Below, piece after piece: positions 36,101-47,466 of a stretch of 64,000 bases of DNA (position 1 is its first letter; every line of letters begins with the position of its first letter). The notes under the pieces were generated by a model that searched no databases, was not told where the DNA came from, and worked only from the letters and a program-made list of their open reading frames with translations. The DNA lies in the NCBI RefSeq assembly GCF_000524195.1, contig NW_020170381.1, positions 2,994,401-3,058,400 of the forward strand, given 5' to 3'. The DNA is from Echinococcus granulosus (taxonomy: Eukaryota; Platyhelminthes; Cestoda; Cyclophyllidea; Taeniidae). The position numbers and the translations under genes were made by a program.

Positions 36101-39100
36101 AAACAAATTTGACAAGTGGTAGGGAACTTACCTTGTGGGACATATTGCAGGAAAGCTTTTTGGAGATATTTTCAGAAAATTCAAAATGATTGGACTAAGG
36201 CCAGGCTGAAAGTTCAAGAAATGATTCAAAAGTTGATAAGTAGTATATGGTGCAAACTGCCGAAATGTGGCAGCAGGGAATCCGTGTTTAAGGTGGATAT
36301 AAACATTCTACGTATTGTAAAAAGGCATCACGATTAAGTGATTTAAAAAGCTGTCTCTAACCCTTAATTTTATAAATCGTCAAACCTTTTAAAACGGTAT
36401 GGTGCTTGCCAAGTGTCATTAGTTAAACAGACACGCAGTACTGGAGACCAACCACCTTAAAAGAGGCTACTCCTCGTTCACACTCATATACACCAGTTCG
36501 CTGGAATACAATCCGCCAACTACCCTATCCCCGACTGGTAGAAAAGAAGGCCCAAATGAAACAACGACGATATGTGACTGGCCACAGGCGCAGTGCTTTC
36601 TATTTTTTCCTTTTGAAGTTTCATTACGAACAAAAAAGTAAACAGGCTTCCAATTCCATATTTACCTAATTGACCCTGGATGTATACATGGGAAGAAGCC
36701 AAAAATTTTTAGTCAAAACTGAATGAAAAATAAATAAATAAAAGGGCGGCCATGCTGAATAGATATGCAATAAACCTTAAAGTAAATGTTGTCCAAATTC
36801 GCAGTATTTGTGTGAGGTATCAAGACATCCTTAATTAAGTGGCACCAAAATGGCTTCGGTAATACGCGACTACATGAGTAACAGTTGGAGGTCGAACGAA
36901 AATTTTAAAGTGGAGAGCAAAGACTCACGATGGAGGGATCGAAGGCGCCGGTGGCACTGGTGCAGCTAACGTCCGTGCACCAGGCCCTCCCCCCAGTTAG
37001 CCGCCACAGCAACCAGGTCTCCAAACACCCGTAGACGAACTCGCCATCGCGGCACTTCTCGTAAAGCTGAAGACAAAACAAGTAGCGAGGCAAAAACTTT
37101 AGTGGCTAAGAGAACGTGTTCAGAGAAGAGCACAATGTACTGGTTATAAGTAAGCGTGGTAAGGGACATGAGGTCAGGTATTTGAAGTTCACATACGCAC
37201 CAGGTAGACATGCATGTTTTCGCATGCCATATAGGCAACGCTCTTATGTCTACTCTGCAAAATTGTATACCCCTGCATCATCAACTAGCACCTCCTATAA
37301 AGTACTTAAGAAAGTACCTTTGCAGCATTTCGAACAAATCAAATGTGCGGCAGTCAAGCCAAAAAGGCCATTTGTGAATTCAATATGCATTTTCAGACGC
37401 AATCTGTCAATTGCGACTGAGACCCTCAACTGGACTCAGCTACTAAATATACTTATTGCTGACGCCCGAATGGCACAGTGTTCACAGAGTCTCCTTTTTC
37501 ATACTGAACCATGATTCTAGACCATTCGGAATACGTGGTAGGTACAAGGATGTGAAGAATTGCCGAAAGTTAATGAGATCGTTTCTTGCAACTCAGTCAA
37601 TATTCATAACTCAAAGGTGAGATGAGATAAAACAATCCAGCCATTCTAACTCAATGTCACATGCACAGCATTCCAGGAGACTATGACTACCAGTAATGTA
37701 CACCCATCGTTTCGGCTCCACGTAGAGGACAGGCGGCATGAGCGATACAGGTTTCCGGCCTCTAGCCGTCACCATGACTGCCTTACTGTGGCAGCTGCTT
37801 TGCTGATCGTGCAGTCATATTATCGACTTGGAGGGATACAAATAAGATGAATACGGACAGAGGGATACAGGACTCTGATGGCGCAGACAAAACAGGACCT
37901 CCAGCACAGTGGACGCTGGTGGTACTAGACGTATCAAAACATTAAGCATCCCCAAACGAATCGTGTCAGCTATATGCACGAAAACCATTCTAAACCGCCC
38001 AAGTAATTTGGATGCCGATTACTGTGGGGTGTAGCTGAATAACTACTATGAGTCTGTGATAAATGATTCCTATACTCACTGACGGGCGGATTTTCTTATG
38101 ACCTCTCAGGAAGCTAAGTTCATCCAGTGGCCTATAATAAAAGCATATGGCTGCGAAGGTGTACCAGCTGTTAGTAAATTATAACGTCTCTCACTTTGCT
38201 GTTGAAACATTTAAGGGATAAATAAAAAACTCCAATGTCGCTAGTTGTTTGTGAATCGATGATCTAGGGGAAGATTTCACACCTACTTTGAAAGGCGTAT
38301 AAAACTCCCCACCACTAATTCTCTCATTTCCGGCGTTGTATTAGCACTCAATAATTCCGAAAAGCATTCTCGCAAAAGATTCAAATATTTGCGTTCTTGA
38401 CTATTTGTCACGCAAAGATTTGTCCTAGTACGTTTAGTGGTTCCGTCGATATCCCGGAAGGTTTGCTCTATTGGCTATCATACTGTTCTATCTTACTATT
38501 TAACGACTAGAAAAGTTCAAAGCCTTACGGGAATATAGGAGGTCGGTAGGAGCACGCTTTATCAGAAAAAGAGGTTATTAGTACCCTTTAACTCCAACTA
38601 AGGACAAATAAGACGATAAAGACTACATTTTCTCATAAAAGATGGGATCTTATTTACTTACCATTGGGTCCTCATCAAACATATGTGCGAGACGAGTGAC
38701 GGCGAAAATGCAAGTAAGTTTGTAGTGTGATATCATCTTAAATTTGGCGTTCGGAACCACCTTATACAGCATCTTTCCGCTCCTGTTTAGAGCCTTCAAA
38801 AGAGAGAAATAGGGTTAGCAAGTAAGATAATAAACAACTGGACACTTTGAGAGGCGCATCAAAAAGACAAAAACACCCACTTACTTTAATAAACTGCGAA
38901 TTATTTCGGTTGGAAGCATATGCGGAGGCACTAATTTCCTGCCACGTACAAAGGCGTGTAACAGGCACTGATGTTTCCCTACAAAGTATTGGTATGATAA
39001 GAACATTACCTATTCCATATTAGGAATGTATTTCTCTGCACCGACAAACCTAGACAATAAACATCGGATGTACGGATTCCGGATCCTAGTTATCATCATT

Positions 39101-39348
39101 AATATTTGTGATAGAAAGTTACGTGTAATGACTGATTGCAGCAAATTGCATAAAACACTCCAACAAGCCTCTGGGTCAGATGTATTGCTGGGTAATATCG
39201 CCTCTGCAAGCTATTTAAAACGGATTTATCAAATAAATACATAAATTACGTTTACACATTTATCATTATAGATTCGAGCACAGGCATGAGTGCTGCCAAA
39301 ATCCACTGCGGCAATAAGATTGCGCAAAGGACGCCTTTCAGAGGCCAT
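30178..39348 (-). CDS. GK5: Glycerol kinase 5-like FGGY carbohydrate kinase
   Basis: FGGY-family ATP-dependent sugar/polyol kinase, closest to animal GK5. Eleven exons on the minus strand: 39348-39256, 39210-39123, 39085-39010, 38978-38885, 38793-38662, 37066-36929, 35639-35390, 34504-34349, 31896-31612, 30666-30505, 30425-30178. Total 1722 nt, 573 aa. Landmarks: AAVDFGST near residues 13-20 (phosphate loop), LGLSVQRNTFLIWN, TWQEISA, LETWLLWRLTGG with SATGAFDPS, IIGDSQAAMLGEG (catalytic Asp about 251), LTLGTGAFLNVN, GFYPVVGW, FFVPSSLGL and CCLGAAIAAGVGAG. Oddities: a GC donor at 35389; a basic KRRRVR insert before the catalytic motif; and LNGN in place of the conserved ADGG nucleotide-binding motif. 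The first four introns are 45, 37, 31 and 91 bp; most later ones are 0.9-2.5 kb. The start of exon 7 is the least certain boundary. Confidence 0.92.
31897..34348 (-). other. GK5 intron 8, 2.45 kb
   Basis: The largest intron of the gene. No TRIM copy. A GC-richer block at about 33240-33480 has a repeat-like look and was not identified; it occurs once in this window as far as can be seen by eye. Confidence 0.55.
35640..38661 (-). other. GK5 introns 5 and 6 (flanking exon 37066-36929)
   Basis: Introns of 1595 and 1289 bp. A GC-richer, possibly transposon-derived block lies at about 37700-37930; otherwise AT-rich non-coding sequence with short chance frames. Confidence 0.5.
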
Positions 39349-41154
39349 GATCTAAGTGATGAAGAAAGCAAACATACCAGATCGGCAGAAAATATAGTAT
39401 CTGATCAGAACACCTTACTGAGATGAGAATTTACGCCGAACCAGTGATGATCGAATTGCCAGCTAGGTTTATATTACTTCGACAAAAAATTAGTAATCTC
39501 ACGCCAATTACTGTAAGATGGATTAGGACCTAGTGCTGTTATACAGCGGTGCATTTAAAAAGTGACGGTGATGATAGTCTGGAAAATGCATACATATAAG
39601 CAGATCAGCGCACCAACCATCGTTAGACTCAAGGCTAGTTTCTAGCACAGGAGACATAACAAACTATTGATTATAAACAAAATTTTGGAACCTATGCAAC
39701 CAAAAAGAATTTACGTTTTCCCTGGCAATAAATACCCGAGTAGATTTCGAAACGCGGCACCTGGCAAGTCAACCTTCAATGGCACGCAGTGGTCTATACA
39801 AATAAATACTTACTCTCTTTAAATAATGCATATTAGATTACTTATTACCTAGTTACGACCCAAAGTTGCATTTTAAAATTTAATAGCTTGCAGTAAAGGT
39901 AAGTAAAAGGTGGTAAACATTATATTACTTGTTGGTCAATTTTAATGCAGTGAGTAATCCCGCTCAATTACTGCTCACACATAAACATAATGGAATGGTC
40001 TGACAGTATTCACCTACGGTGAAACTAATGCGGCCACTGTTTGTTATTCCATTAATCATTTGGTTTCGTAATAATCCCGTAGTTTTCCTCTTCTACTTCT
40101 GCCTTTAGACTCTTGGTTCGAGAAGAGTAAGTAGGGATGAGCATTTGTACCTGCTCAGTATGGAGACAGAAGACTGCCAATGTTTATGAAAAAGCTAGAC
40201 TTGTTTGGCTTAGCTACGAGATTGAATAAACCGATTGTCAGGTGCCGAAATAACATATTTGCTCGAAAGTGTGCTACAATTGCTTCCACGTACAGGATAA
40301 GGTTTTGACTAAATTATAAAATCTTCCTTGCCTCAAGTCTCTTTTAAAGTTGTAGTGGGCCAAAGTAGCAGAGAAGGTGTTACCAAAGTATTGAAAAACT
40401 AAGAGTCTATGTAGCGGAGTAAAGGTTCAATCTAGGAGGCCTGGGGTGTCGACGTATCCAAACACAGGATTAATAAGTTATCAAGTCACTACAATCTTTA
40501 TTGCCGGATAATTTTACTTCATTAGTTCAAAATGTCCAGTCATTATTTTGGGAAAATTTTGCCTCATTCAAGTGAGAAAAGTGTTGATTATTTAAGTCAC
40601 TTTACTGAAGCGGGTTCAGCGTAATTCTATTCTACATTTGGTTTAGTACCCTTAGAACGAAAAGCATGCTGAAGATAATAATTTTATTTGGTCAATGATA
40701 CAGGGTTCAGGGCTTTTCTAGGCTTAAAGGGGATCGAATTCAGATACCTCTCCTAGGATCAAAGTCGTCCCTTCCGTCATGTGCTTGACATAAAATAACC
40801 CCTGCTCACCTAAAATATGCCTTCAAACTAACACATATTGCATTACATTTCGTGATTATATTAACAATTAGGATCTCTATATGACTCGCCCAGGGGCCTT
40901 CTCAAAAAAACATTCTAGCTTTTCAGATGTACTGAAATACTTGAAAAAAATAAGTATTATAGGCACGACCCAGCACCACAAGTACCAAGTGAGATTTGTA
41001 GTCTTTTCCGAAGGGCAGATTAATTATGTAACACTCTATTACATCCTCTGCACCATTTCGACTACAGAATGAGGGATCGGTGTGAACACGTGTGTATTCT
41101 ATCAAATCTGAGTTTGAATGAGCATAGGGCTTACTTGTGCAAGATTTAGTTATG

Positions 41155-43140
41155 AATCTCCTTGGGACTTCAATGAAGACGATAGTGCGTATAATACTAG
41201 TACGGAATATGCATCTTCGACGAACTGATCTCTTAATAGCCCTTGAAACCAAAATGTAGTCAGTGCTGCAAGGAGAAATGTCCAAGAACTAACCGCACCA
41301 GTCTTTAAATTTGCACGCAACTGTGCAGATAATTGCTTAACAGCAACGACGCCGATCCCTCTTGGCAGCTCTACTGGAACTAGAGTTGCGTCCTGTTTGG
41401 GAACTGTATTGGAGGCCGAAGGAATTTGTTGACCATCATGCATATCCGAGCACTACTTGTACGAGCACTGGCCCAAAAGCAGTCATTTAATAAAAGATCG
41501 GTTTTTGCTTCCATTCCTTTCGGCAACTTTGTTTTCACGTCATTGCTGCCCGGTCGTATCTGTCTATCCAGGTTTTACCCATAGCTGAGAGGTGGAAGAG
41601 GTATTGCGTCTTTACTTCATTGACATCTTCATACAGATGTTGTAGACGGCCTCATGAAAAAAACTTTTCCAGATGGATTATGACCATGACTAGTGTCGCT
41701 TTAGTTGGCAATAGTATTCCTGCAAAACATGAGACATGGGTAGTTGTCAAAGTTGAGCAGCATATGCTCTTCTTCCATCACGTTAGTTTTCAGCATTTAA
41801 TAATTGGAATGAGGCTAGTTCTCCCTTAGGATCGAAATCACTTTCCGATGCTACCAATGCAGAGCCCGAGATTTCCCTGAAGACGAAAGAAGGAACGACA
41901 CTAGGGCAGAATGTGTAACATCGATGTGCTGAAGGGCTAGGGGGCTACTGGGATGGTTCGGAGGCTATGCAACCCTGAGGAAGTTTTAGAGGTGAAGACT
42001 TAAGTGTTTGAGAAATCAAAATGAAAGTTAAACTAATAAGCAAAGTATTGCAAGCTGTGCTAGATTCAAATAAGAAAGCCCTCTTTAAGAACTGAAGATG
42101 AAAGAAGCCATAATGTTCGGACGGCATATGTATTGTCGGCATCAGTATGGCTTGTGGCTGGCGGCATAGTTTGGAGGCCAGCCCATCGGAAGAAGGTACA
42201 ACGGCGAAGCACCTCAGTGGCACCCTTATCAAAATTGCAAGTTAAACAAACAGCCTACGCATTACGTAGTGCCCATCCTCTTTTGAGCGTCGTCCCCAGT
42301 ACTCCCATTGGTCAACCTCCCGCGGCGGCCGTCAGAGCGTAATCGGTGGTGTAATGGAAACACCTACAAGCCACTAATGCCATCATATGTCCATGCAAAT
42401 GAGAGGACATCTGACCCCAATGTAAATTTTCTCTTGGAAATTCTACTGCGTCTGGAGTTTCAGCCTGTACGAGAACTGGATTCGGGGACGAAGGAATGCG
42501 CTGGCCATCACGCATGGCCAACGCTAGTTGCAGGGTCACTGGCCCAAAAGCAGTCGTATAACACAGAAATGGGACGTGAGGGTAGAGCTTCGTATCTTTT
42601 TCTTCTTGTTACATTTTTTCCACTTCAGTGCTGTCCATTCATTTCTTTCCATCTAAATTCCATCCAGCTACTACAGAAGTGAAGGAGGCTTCACGTGTTC
42701 ACTTCATTGACGTCTTCATACAGGTGCGGTAGCCAGTTCCGTACCAAACTTTTCCTGATAGTTCACGACTAGTGTCGCTGCAGTTATTAATAGCTTTCCT
42801 GCAGGCTACAAGTCTTACGTAGTTGCCGAAGATAGACGTCATTTTCAGCCCTTCTGTTAGGAGTCGTCACCGATTCTCCCATTTGCAGCAATACGCACTT
42901 CTTTCACCTCACCAATATTGATACTCAGAAACAGAAATCAGGATAGCTGTCCTTTAAGATTGAGTTCTTTTTTCGCAGCCCTCAATTTAGCGCTCCGTGA
43001 CTTCGCTGAAGATGTAAGAAGACATAATACTTGGGCAGCATGAATACGTTCAACATACAGCAGGCCTTGGCGAAGATACACTGGCGGAGCGACTACGTGG
43101 TCCCGTCACCAAAAGATACTGTTAAATTCAGAATTAAAGT
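41155..43140 (-). mobile_element. TRIM array sharing terminal repeats (two elements in tandem)
   Basis: Order on the plus strand: partial repeat (about 41155-41240), internal region (to about 41850), repeat (41858-42060), second repeat (about 42075-42270), second internal region (to about 42990), final repeat (to about 43140). The internal regions share blocks such as AACACTGGCCC-type and GATTCTCCCATTTGCAGCA. The PPT-side pyrimidine block follows the 42270 repeat (CATCCTCTTTTGAGCG). Confidence 0.7.
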
Positions 43141-43554
43141 GAGCAGGTAAAAGGGTCTACTTCCTCAACATACTATAAGGTTTAGTCGTCAATCAAATGT
43201 GAGTCGGTTTAAGTTGCTGCATTTTTTTAAACGGTTGATCATCTACTCGGCATACCACTTTTCGCAGAGCCATAATGTAAGTAGTAACAGTGACAATCAA
43301 CCTGTCCATGTCTGCTCTTCTTATGGATTATAATTCACAGCGTTGGTAGGAGTTCCGAAATTTTGTCAATTGAAAAGGTGAATCGCGCTGTTTCCCAACT
43401 ACCCCAATGGCCAAGTTGTTACTGGACCGTTTCGATAGCCGATAAACGGTGATGGTTCTTCGTGGGGATTCGTTAATTCACATGAGTCAAAGCATGATGT
43501 TGCAGTGCTTTGATAGTTTGTTTAAAACTGAGTTTGATTGTGCATGCAGTTAGG

Positions 43555-43695
43555 TCTCTGCTACTTGTACTTCCGCTCGGCGCCATGGCCTTTGGGCCAT
43601 GCCAGTAGCCACTCAGGCCGTCTGAACGCTAGTAATATCTGTCCTGCCTTGCCATTGTGACTTCGGGGAGGATCCAGAGCTCTACAATGTAATAC
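43555..43695 (+). mobile_element. TRIM solo terminal repeat, plus sense
   Basis: Plus-sense landmarks GGGCCATGCCAGTAGCCACT and TGACTTCGGGGAGGATCC; degraded at both ends. Confidence 0.6.
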
Positions 43696-44379
43696 TTGGA
43701 GCTTAAAAAGTCTGCTGTTGATTTGGTCTAATAAGGAAAAATCACGCTCTCTTTTTGCGTAAACATTCCCCAATTATATTTTTACCCTTTTTTGTCTGAA
43801 AATGGCTTACATTCCAAAAGTACCATTGTACAGCCTGATACACAAGAATTCAGCTTAAATGTTTGGCACAGTCCTTTGCAAAGGGGAGTACCACTGAGAG
43901 AGTGGAATGTGTTGAATTTTATTGAAAATCCCCGACCCTTAGGGCGTGCCGATTTATGTGTCATGGTTCGATGTGCATGGCTTAATGTTGCTCCAGTCAT
44001 TACATGTCATTACGATATGGTGCTGAAAATAGCTGGGGAAAATGACCACCCTTTTTGCATCATCAATGTTGGAACAGAAATGGCAACCGATAGCGCGATC
44101 AGTAACAATTGGAAAGATGATAATGGTTTCACAAAGAAACTAAGAGTAAATGATTAATGGGTCCATATGTTGCAGGGACCTTTTGTGAGCCACTTTATCA
44201 AAGTGGTTCCAAGTACAGTAGCCAGCCTCAGGTAAAGTCTCACTGCGATTGATAGGCTAGAAAAATCTGATTTCTAGTGAAGGGTTGACGCGACGCTTTT
44301 GGTAAAAAAAAATTCTGGTTAATGCAGTAGTGTAAAAAGAATCGTTTCAACGAAGATCACAGATTGCTGCAGCGTTCGC

Positions 44380-45060
44380 AGCAGCGGTGCTTTTTTACGA
44401 GACAACTCGGCCTTGCTCGGCCTTGACAAAATGATGGCGTCCACCTGACACACACAATAAATCAACAATACTGAAAACTGACTTAACTATTTACACCCAC
44501 AATAGGGAGTAGGACGTACTTGATTTTGCGATTCCGCAAGAATCGGTGCGTGTAAACAGACTAGATATGATGTCAAATGAACAGCTCATCAGGTACACTG
44601 TAAAGGGTTAGGAAACAAAGCCCCAAGCAACCTAACTCATACACTGAGCGAAGTAATAGCTGAACCAAAGTGGGACAAAAGATCACTGATGTACACTCAG
44701 CGCCAACTGGCACTCACGCCTGGTGTCGAGAGTTAAAAGCCAACAACACCCGAAATCGTCCATGACGGTATACACGGTGTTAGAGCCGAGTATAGGCTAT
44801 GAAATAAGCACACATCTCTAATTCAGCGAGGCTTCTCGCTTTGGACTAAAGGCCAGGTGTGATGTAGCAAAAGGTTTACGCCGAGGCCTTGGTGAGGTCA
44901 TGATCGATCTTCTTCAAACTATTTTCGATGACACCAACCTCAGAAATAAGTCGGTGCGCGATCCTTCTCACCGCCCTATAATTCCATCGCACGATTCATT
45001 GTGGTCCAACCGATTCCAGCTTTGGCATTCGTCCACATGGTGCACAATCTCCCGTTAGAA
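44380..45060. repeat. GC-richer block, possibly a decayed mobile element
   Basis: The composition changes from about 35 to near 48 percent GC for 700 bp, with no ORF and no TRIM landmarks. A tandem CTCGGCCTTG doublet occurs near 44407. It lies just beyond the SLC43-like 3' end. It could be an unrelated retroposon tail or a conserved non-coding element; this is a low-support call from composition. Confidence 0.3.
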
Positions 45061-45227
45061 ACCCAAATTTTCTTAACAATTTCCATGCAACATGAAAACG
45101 TGGTAATCACGAAAACAGTAATGGGTTCATTGTAAACTTAGTCATCTGTTCACGAAAGGCCAGAAGATTTCCGTATCAATTGATCACTGAAATTCTACAA
45201 GATCGTTGATAACCCTTAACATGTACG

Positions 45228-45233
45228 TTTATT
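45228..45233 (-). terminator. SLC43-like gene polyadenylation signal
   Basis: AATAAA on the minus strand, about 115 bases past the TGA stop of the transporter gene, in otherwise AT-rich sequence. Confidence 0.45.
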
Positions 45234-45347
45234 AGCCCTGTATACACTAATCCATCGAAGTACAAAACACACAATACAGACATTTTAAAGGCACATAGTG
45301 GATTGTCAAACCGTTGAGTAACACCTTATGCCATTCATGATGATTTG

Positions 45348-47466
45348 TCAGCGCTTTTGCCAAGATTTGATCCCCTTGACGAGGACAGTTAAGGGGACGG
45401 CTCCCATCAACGGAACGAAGAAGCAGCTGATCACGTTTGCAGCAGTCACAGGTACTGAAAGTAGAGCATATTGAATGCACGAGAAAGCGCCCGCCAGCGA
45501 TCCACTGATGCCGTACAGTGTGCCAAATTGCTCAATCGGAAAAGCGGTCATGATGAAGGAGCTAATGGTGCTAAAGAGGAAGCCGCGCATCACCACCAGA
45601 ATGAAATAGTTAACGTAGAACATCCCCTCATATGGAAGAAATACAAAAGCACTAAGAAACGTTGCCGCTGTGGTTACAACGAGCATGGGTACTGCGTGAG
45701 GACAAAGTCTTAGCCAGAAAAGAGTACTGTTGGAGCCAAGAGCCAAACACTTGGTCAGGGAGGGTCGCATGCGTGACCGAAGGTAATCAATGGTAAAGCC
45801 GCATGCCATTCCCGCAAAAATTCCACCGGCCAGAGAAAAGGAGAGGACCTGCGCCAAATGCTGTCGGGTCACCGGTTGATCTGGGAACTGGACTTCTATC
45901 AGAACACCAAACTGTGTCAGAAAGAAGGTGAAACGAACCATTGCAAAGGAGAAGAAACAAGTGATAAGAATGAAAGGAAGGGAGCGCAGGGAAGCTAAGA
46001 CTGTAGGATAGTAGCCGCGGATTATGTCAGATATTTGTTCTTCTTGTGTAGATAGCTTCGTAAGTGGATCGTTCTTATTTTCCTCACCGGCATCATTAAA
46101 CTGAAAAAGAGCAGATAATCAGGAATATTGTAAACCTAAATGATGAACTTTTTAATATTGTTATACGGCAATGAAAGTAAATCAAATAACTACCAAGTAA
46201 CTCCGTCAATCGCATTTAATCGTAATGAGTTTTTCGCAAAAAGCATTTTAGTCCATTAATGCACGAAGTGGTCAGAGCTACGAAAATATTGACCTGGTGG
46301 AAGATTTGTTGTCAAAACAAATAACACCACCTAAATCAGAAGTCAGGTTATACTTATCAATAACTTAATAATGCCTTGCACCACAATATCATGAGTGTTG
46401 CATTTTGAAGTGTCGGTCGCGTAAGTCTAGTCTAAATTTGCTAGAATTTGCTAATTTTTCTGAATAATGTTGGAATGAGACCCGAGAAAGGAACACCACT
46501 TATCGTGTTCAAAAAAAAACATTCTCATCTCGCGTAAACAAAATTTTAGATGTCAGCAAATTCATTCAGATGAACAAATGTAAACGAGTAACAAATGTTT
46601 TACAAAAAGTATCATCGATATAAACATCTGACCTAGTAACAGATCATTAATTCAGCGTGGAAATGATGGAAAATACTTAAGGTCTGTGAAAAATTGCAAT
46701 TCAATTAAGCTTACAGTTATTGAAATATCTGATTATCACTATACAAAATTGTGCATACATACCTCTTGTGGTCCCGAATCATTCGCTGAGAGGGGAGTGG
46801 ACCTTTCGGAAAGGAGTACTGACATATCAGAGAGACGATATGTAGCAATAAAGAGGCTGCTAAAGATGTTCATTGCCAAACTCACTCCAGCAAGTAAGAA
46901 GAAAGCTAATTTATAAGAAAAACCAGCCTCGTATGCAATCGCGAAAACAGCAAACACCGATGAGGCTGCGTCATAAGAGCCAGTTATGAATGCAAGGACA
47001 AAAACCGAAGTTTTTGTGAAGAGTTTTGAGAAGGAAAGATTGCAGATGAGACCGGCCATTCCACCAATGCAGACTAACGAACCTGCAGGAAAGATTAGCC
47101 ATGAATTCGTAGCGCTGGTGACTGCAAAAAGAGCCGCTCCAATAGAGAATAGTATAGATGCACTTAATTTCACAATGCGAAGGCCCACGCGGTCCACGAG
47201 AAAGCCGACAATGAAGAGCATGACCATTTGAACAACCATGTAAGTGATAAAGGCATAACCGTATATTGTCGTCTGCTCACTGCAACCGGCTGTTTTATTA
47301 GCACTTTTGTCACAAAGATAGCTAAAAATTCCTTCCTTTTGAAGAACAGGAGTAAGGACGTTAAAGCCAAAAATAATGCCTCCAAAAAAGAGCATTTCTA
47401 CTGTACCAAAAATGATGGCAAGAACCTGGCGCAAACGCAGGTCCAAAACCTGATCAAGTTTTTTAC
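45348..47466 (-). CDS. SLC43-family major facilitator (LAT3/LAT4/EEG1-like), 5' end missing
   Basis: Facilitative transporter family moving large neutral amino acids or purines across the plasma membrane. Two exons seen: 47466-46763 and 46100-45348, joined in phase; 484 residues visible, near the full length of family members. Membrane segments alternate through both halves. The first exon encodes helices 1-6, with an extracellular Cys/Asn loop (YLCDKSANKT) after helix 1 and the MFS A-motif region GFLVDRVGLRIVK. A charged loop (KNDPLTKLSTQEEQ) separates the halves; the second exon encodes helices 7-12 (FFLTQFGVL, GFTIDYLRSRM, TAFPIEQFGTLYG). The visible first exon begins after a TTTTAG acceptor at 47467 in phase 1 and has no ATG before the transmembrane part, so a short upstream exon is needed. 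Paralogue cannot be fixed; SLC43A3-like features are most apparent. Confidence 0.88.

Larger units (their letters stand above)
39349..45227. other. Intergenic region with a TRIM array
   Basis: Spacer upstream of GK5 and downstream of the SLC43 gene. It contains a double TRIM structure (41155-43140), a solo repeat on the other strand (43555-43695) and a 121-codon open frame at 43792-44157 with no recognised similarity and a competing frame on the other strand. The block 44380-45060 is GC-richer and looks like a different repeat or decayed element. Confidence 0.55.

Noticed and set aside
43792..44157. 121-codon frame on the plus strand
   Set aside because: Longest frame in its spacer but with no recognised domain, no splice partners and a competing minus frame; left as unassigned rather than called a gene.
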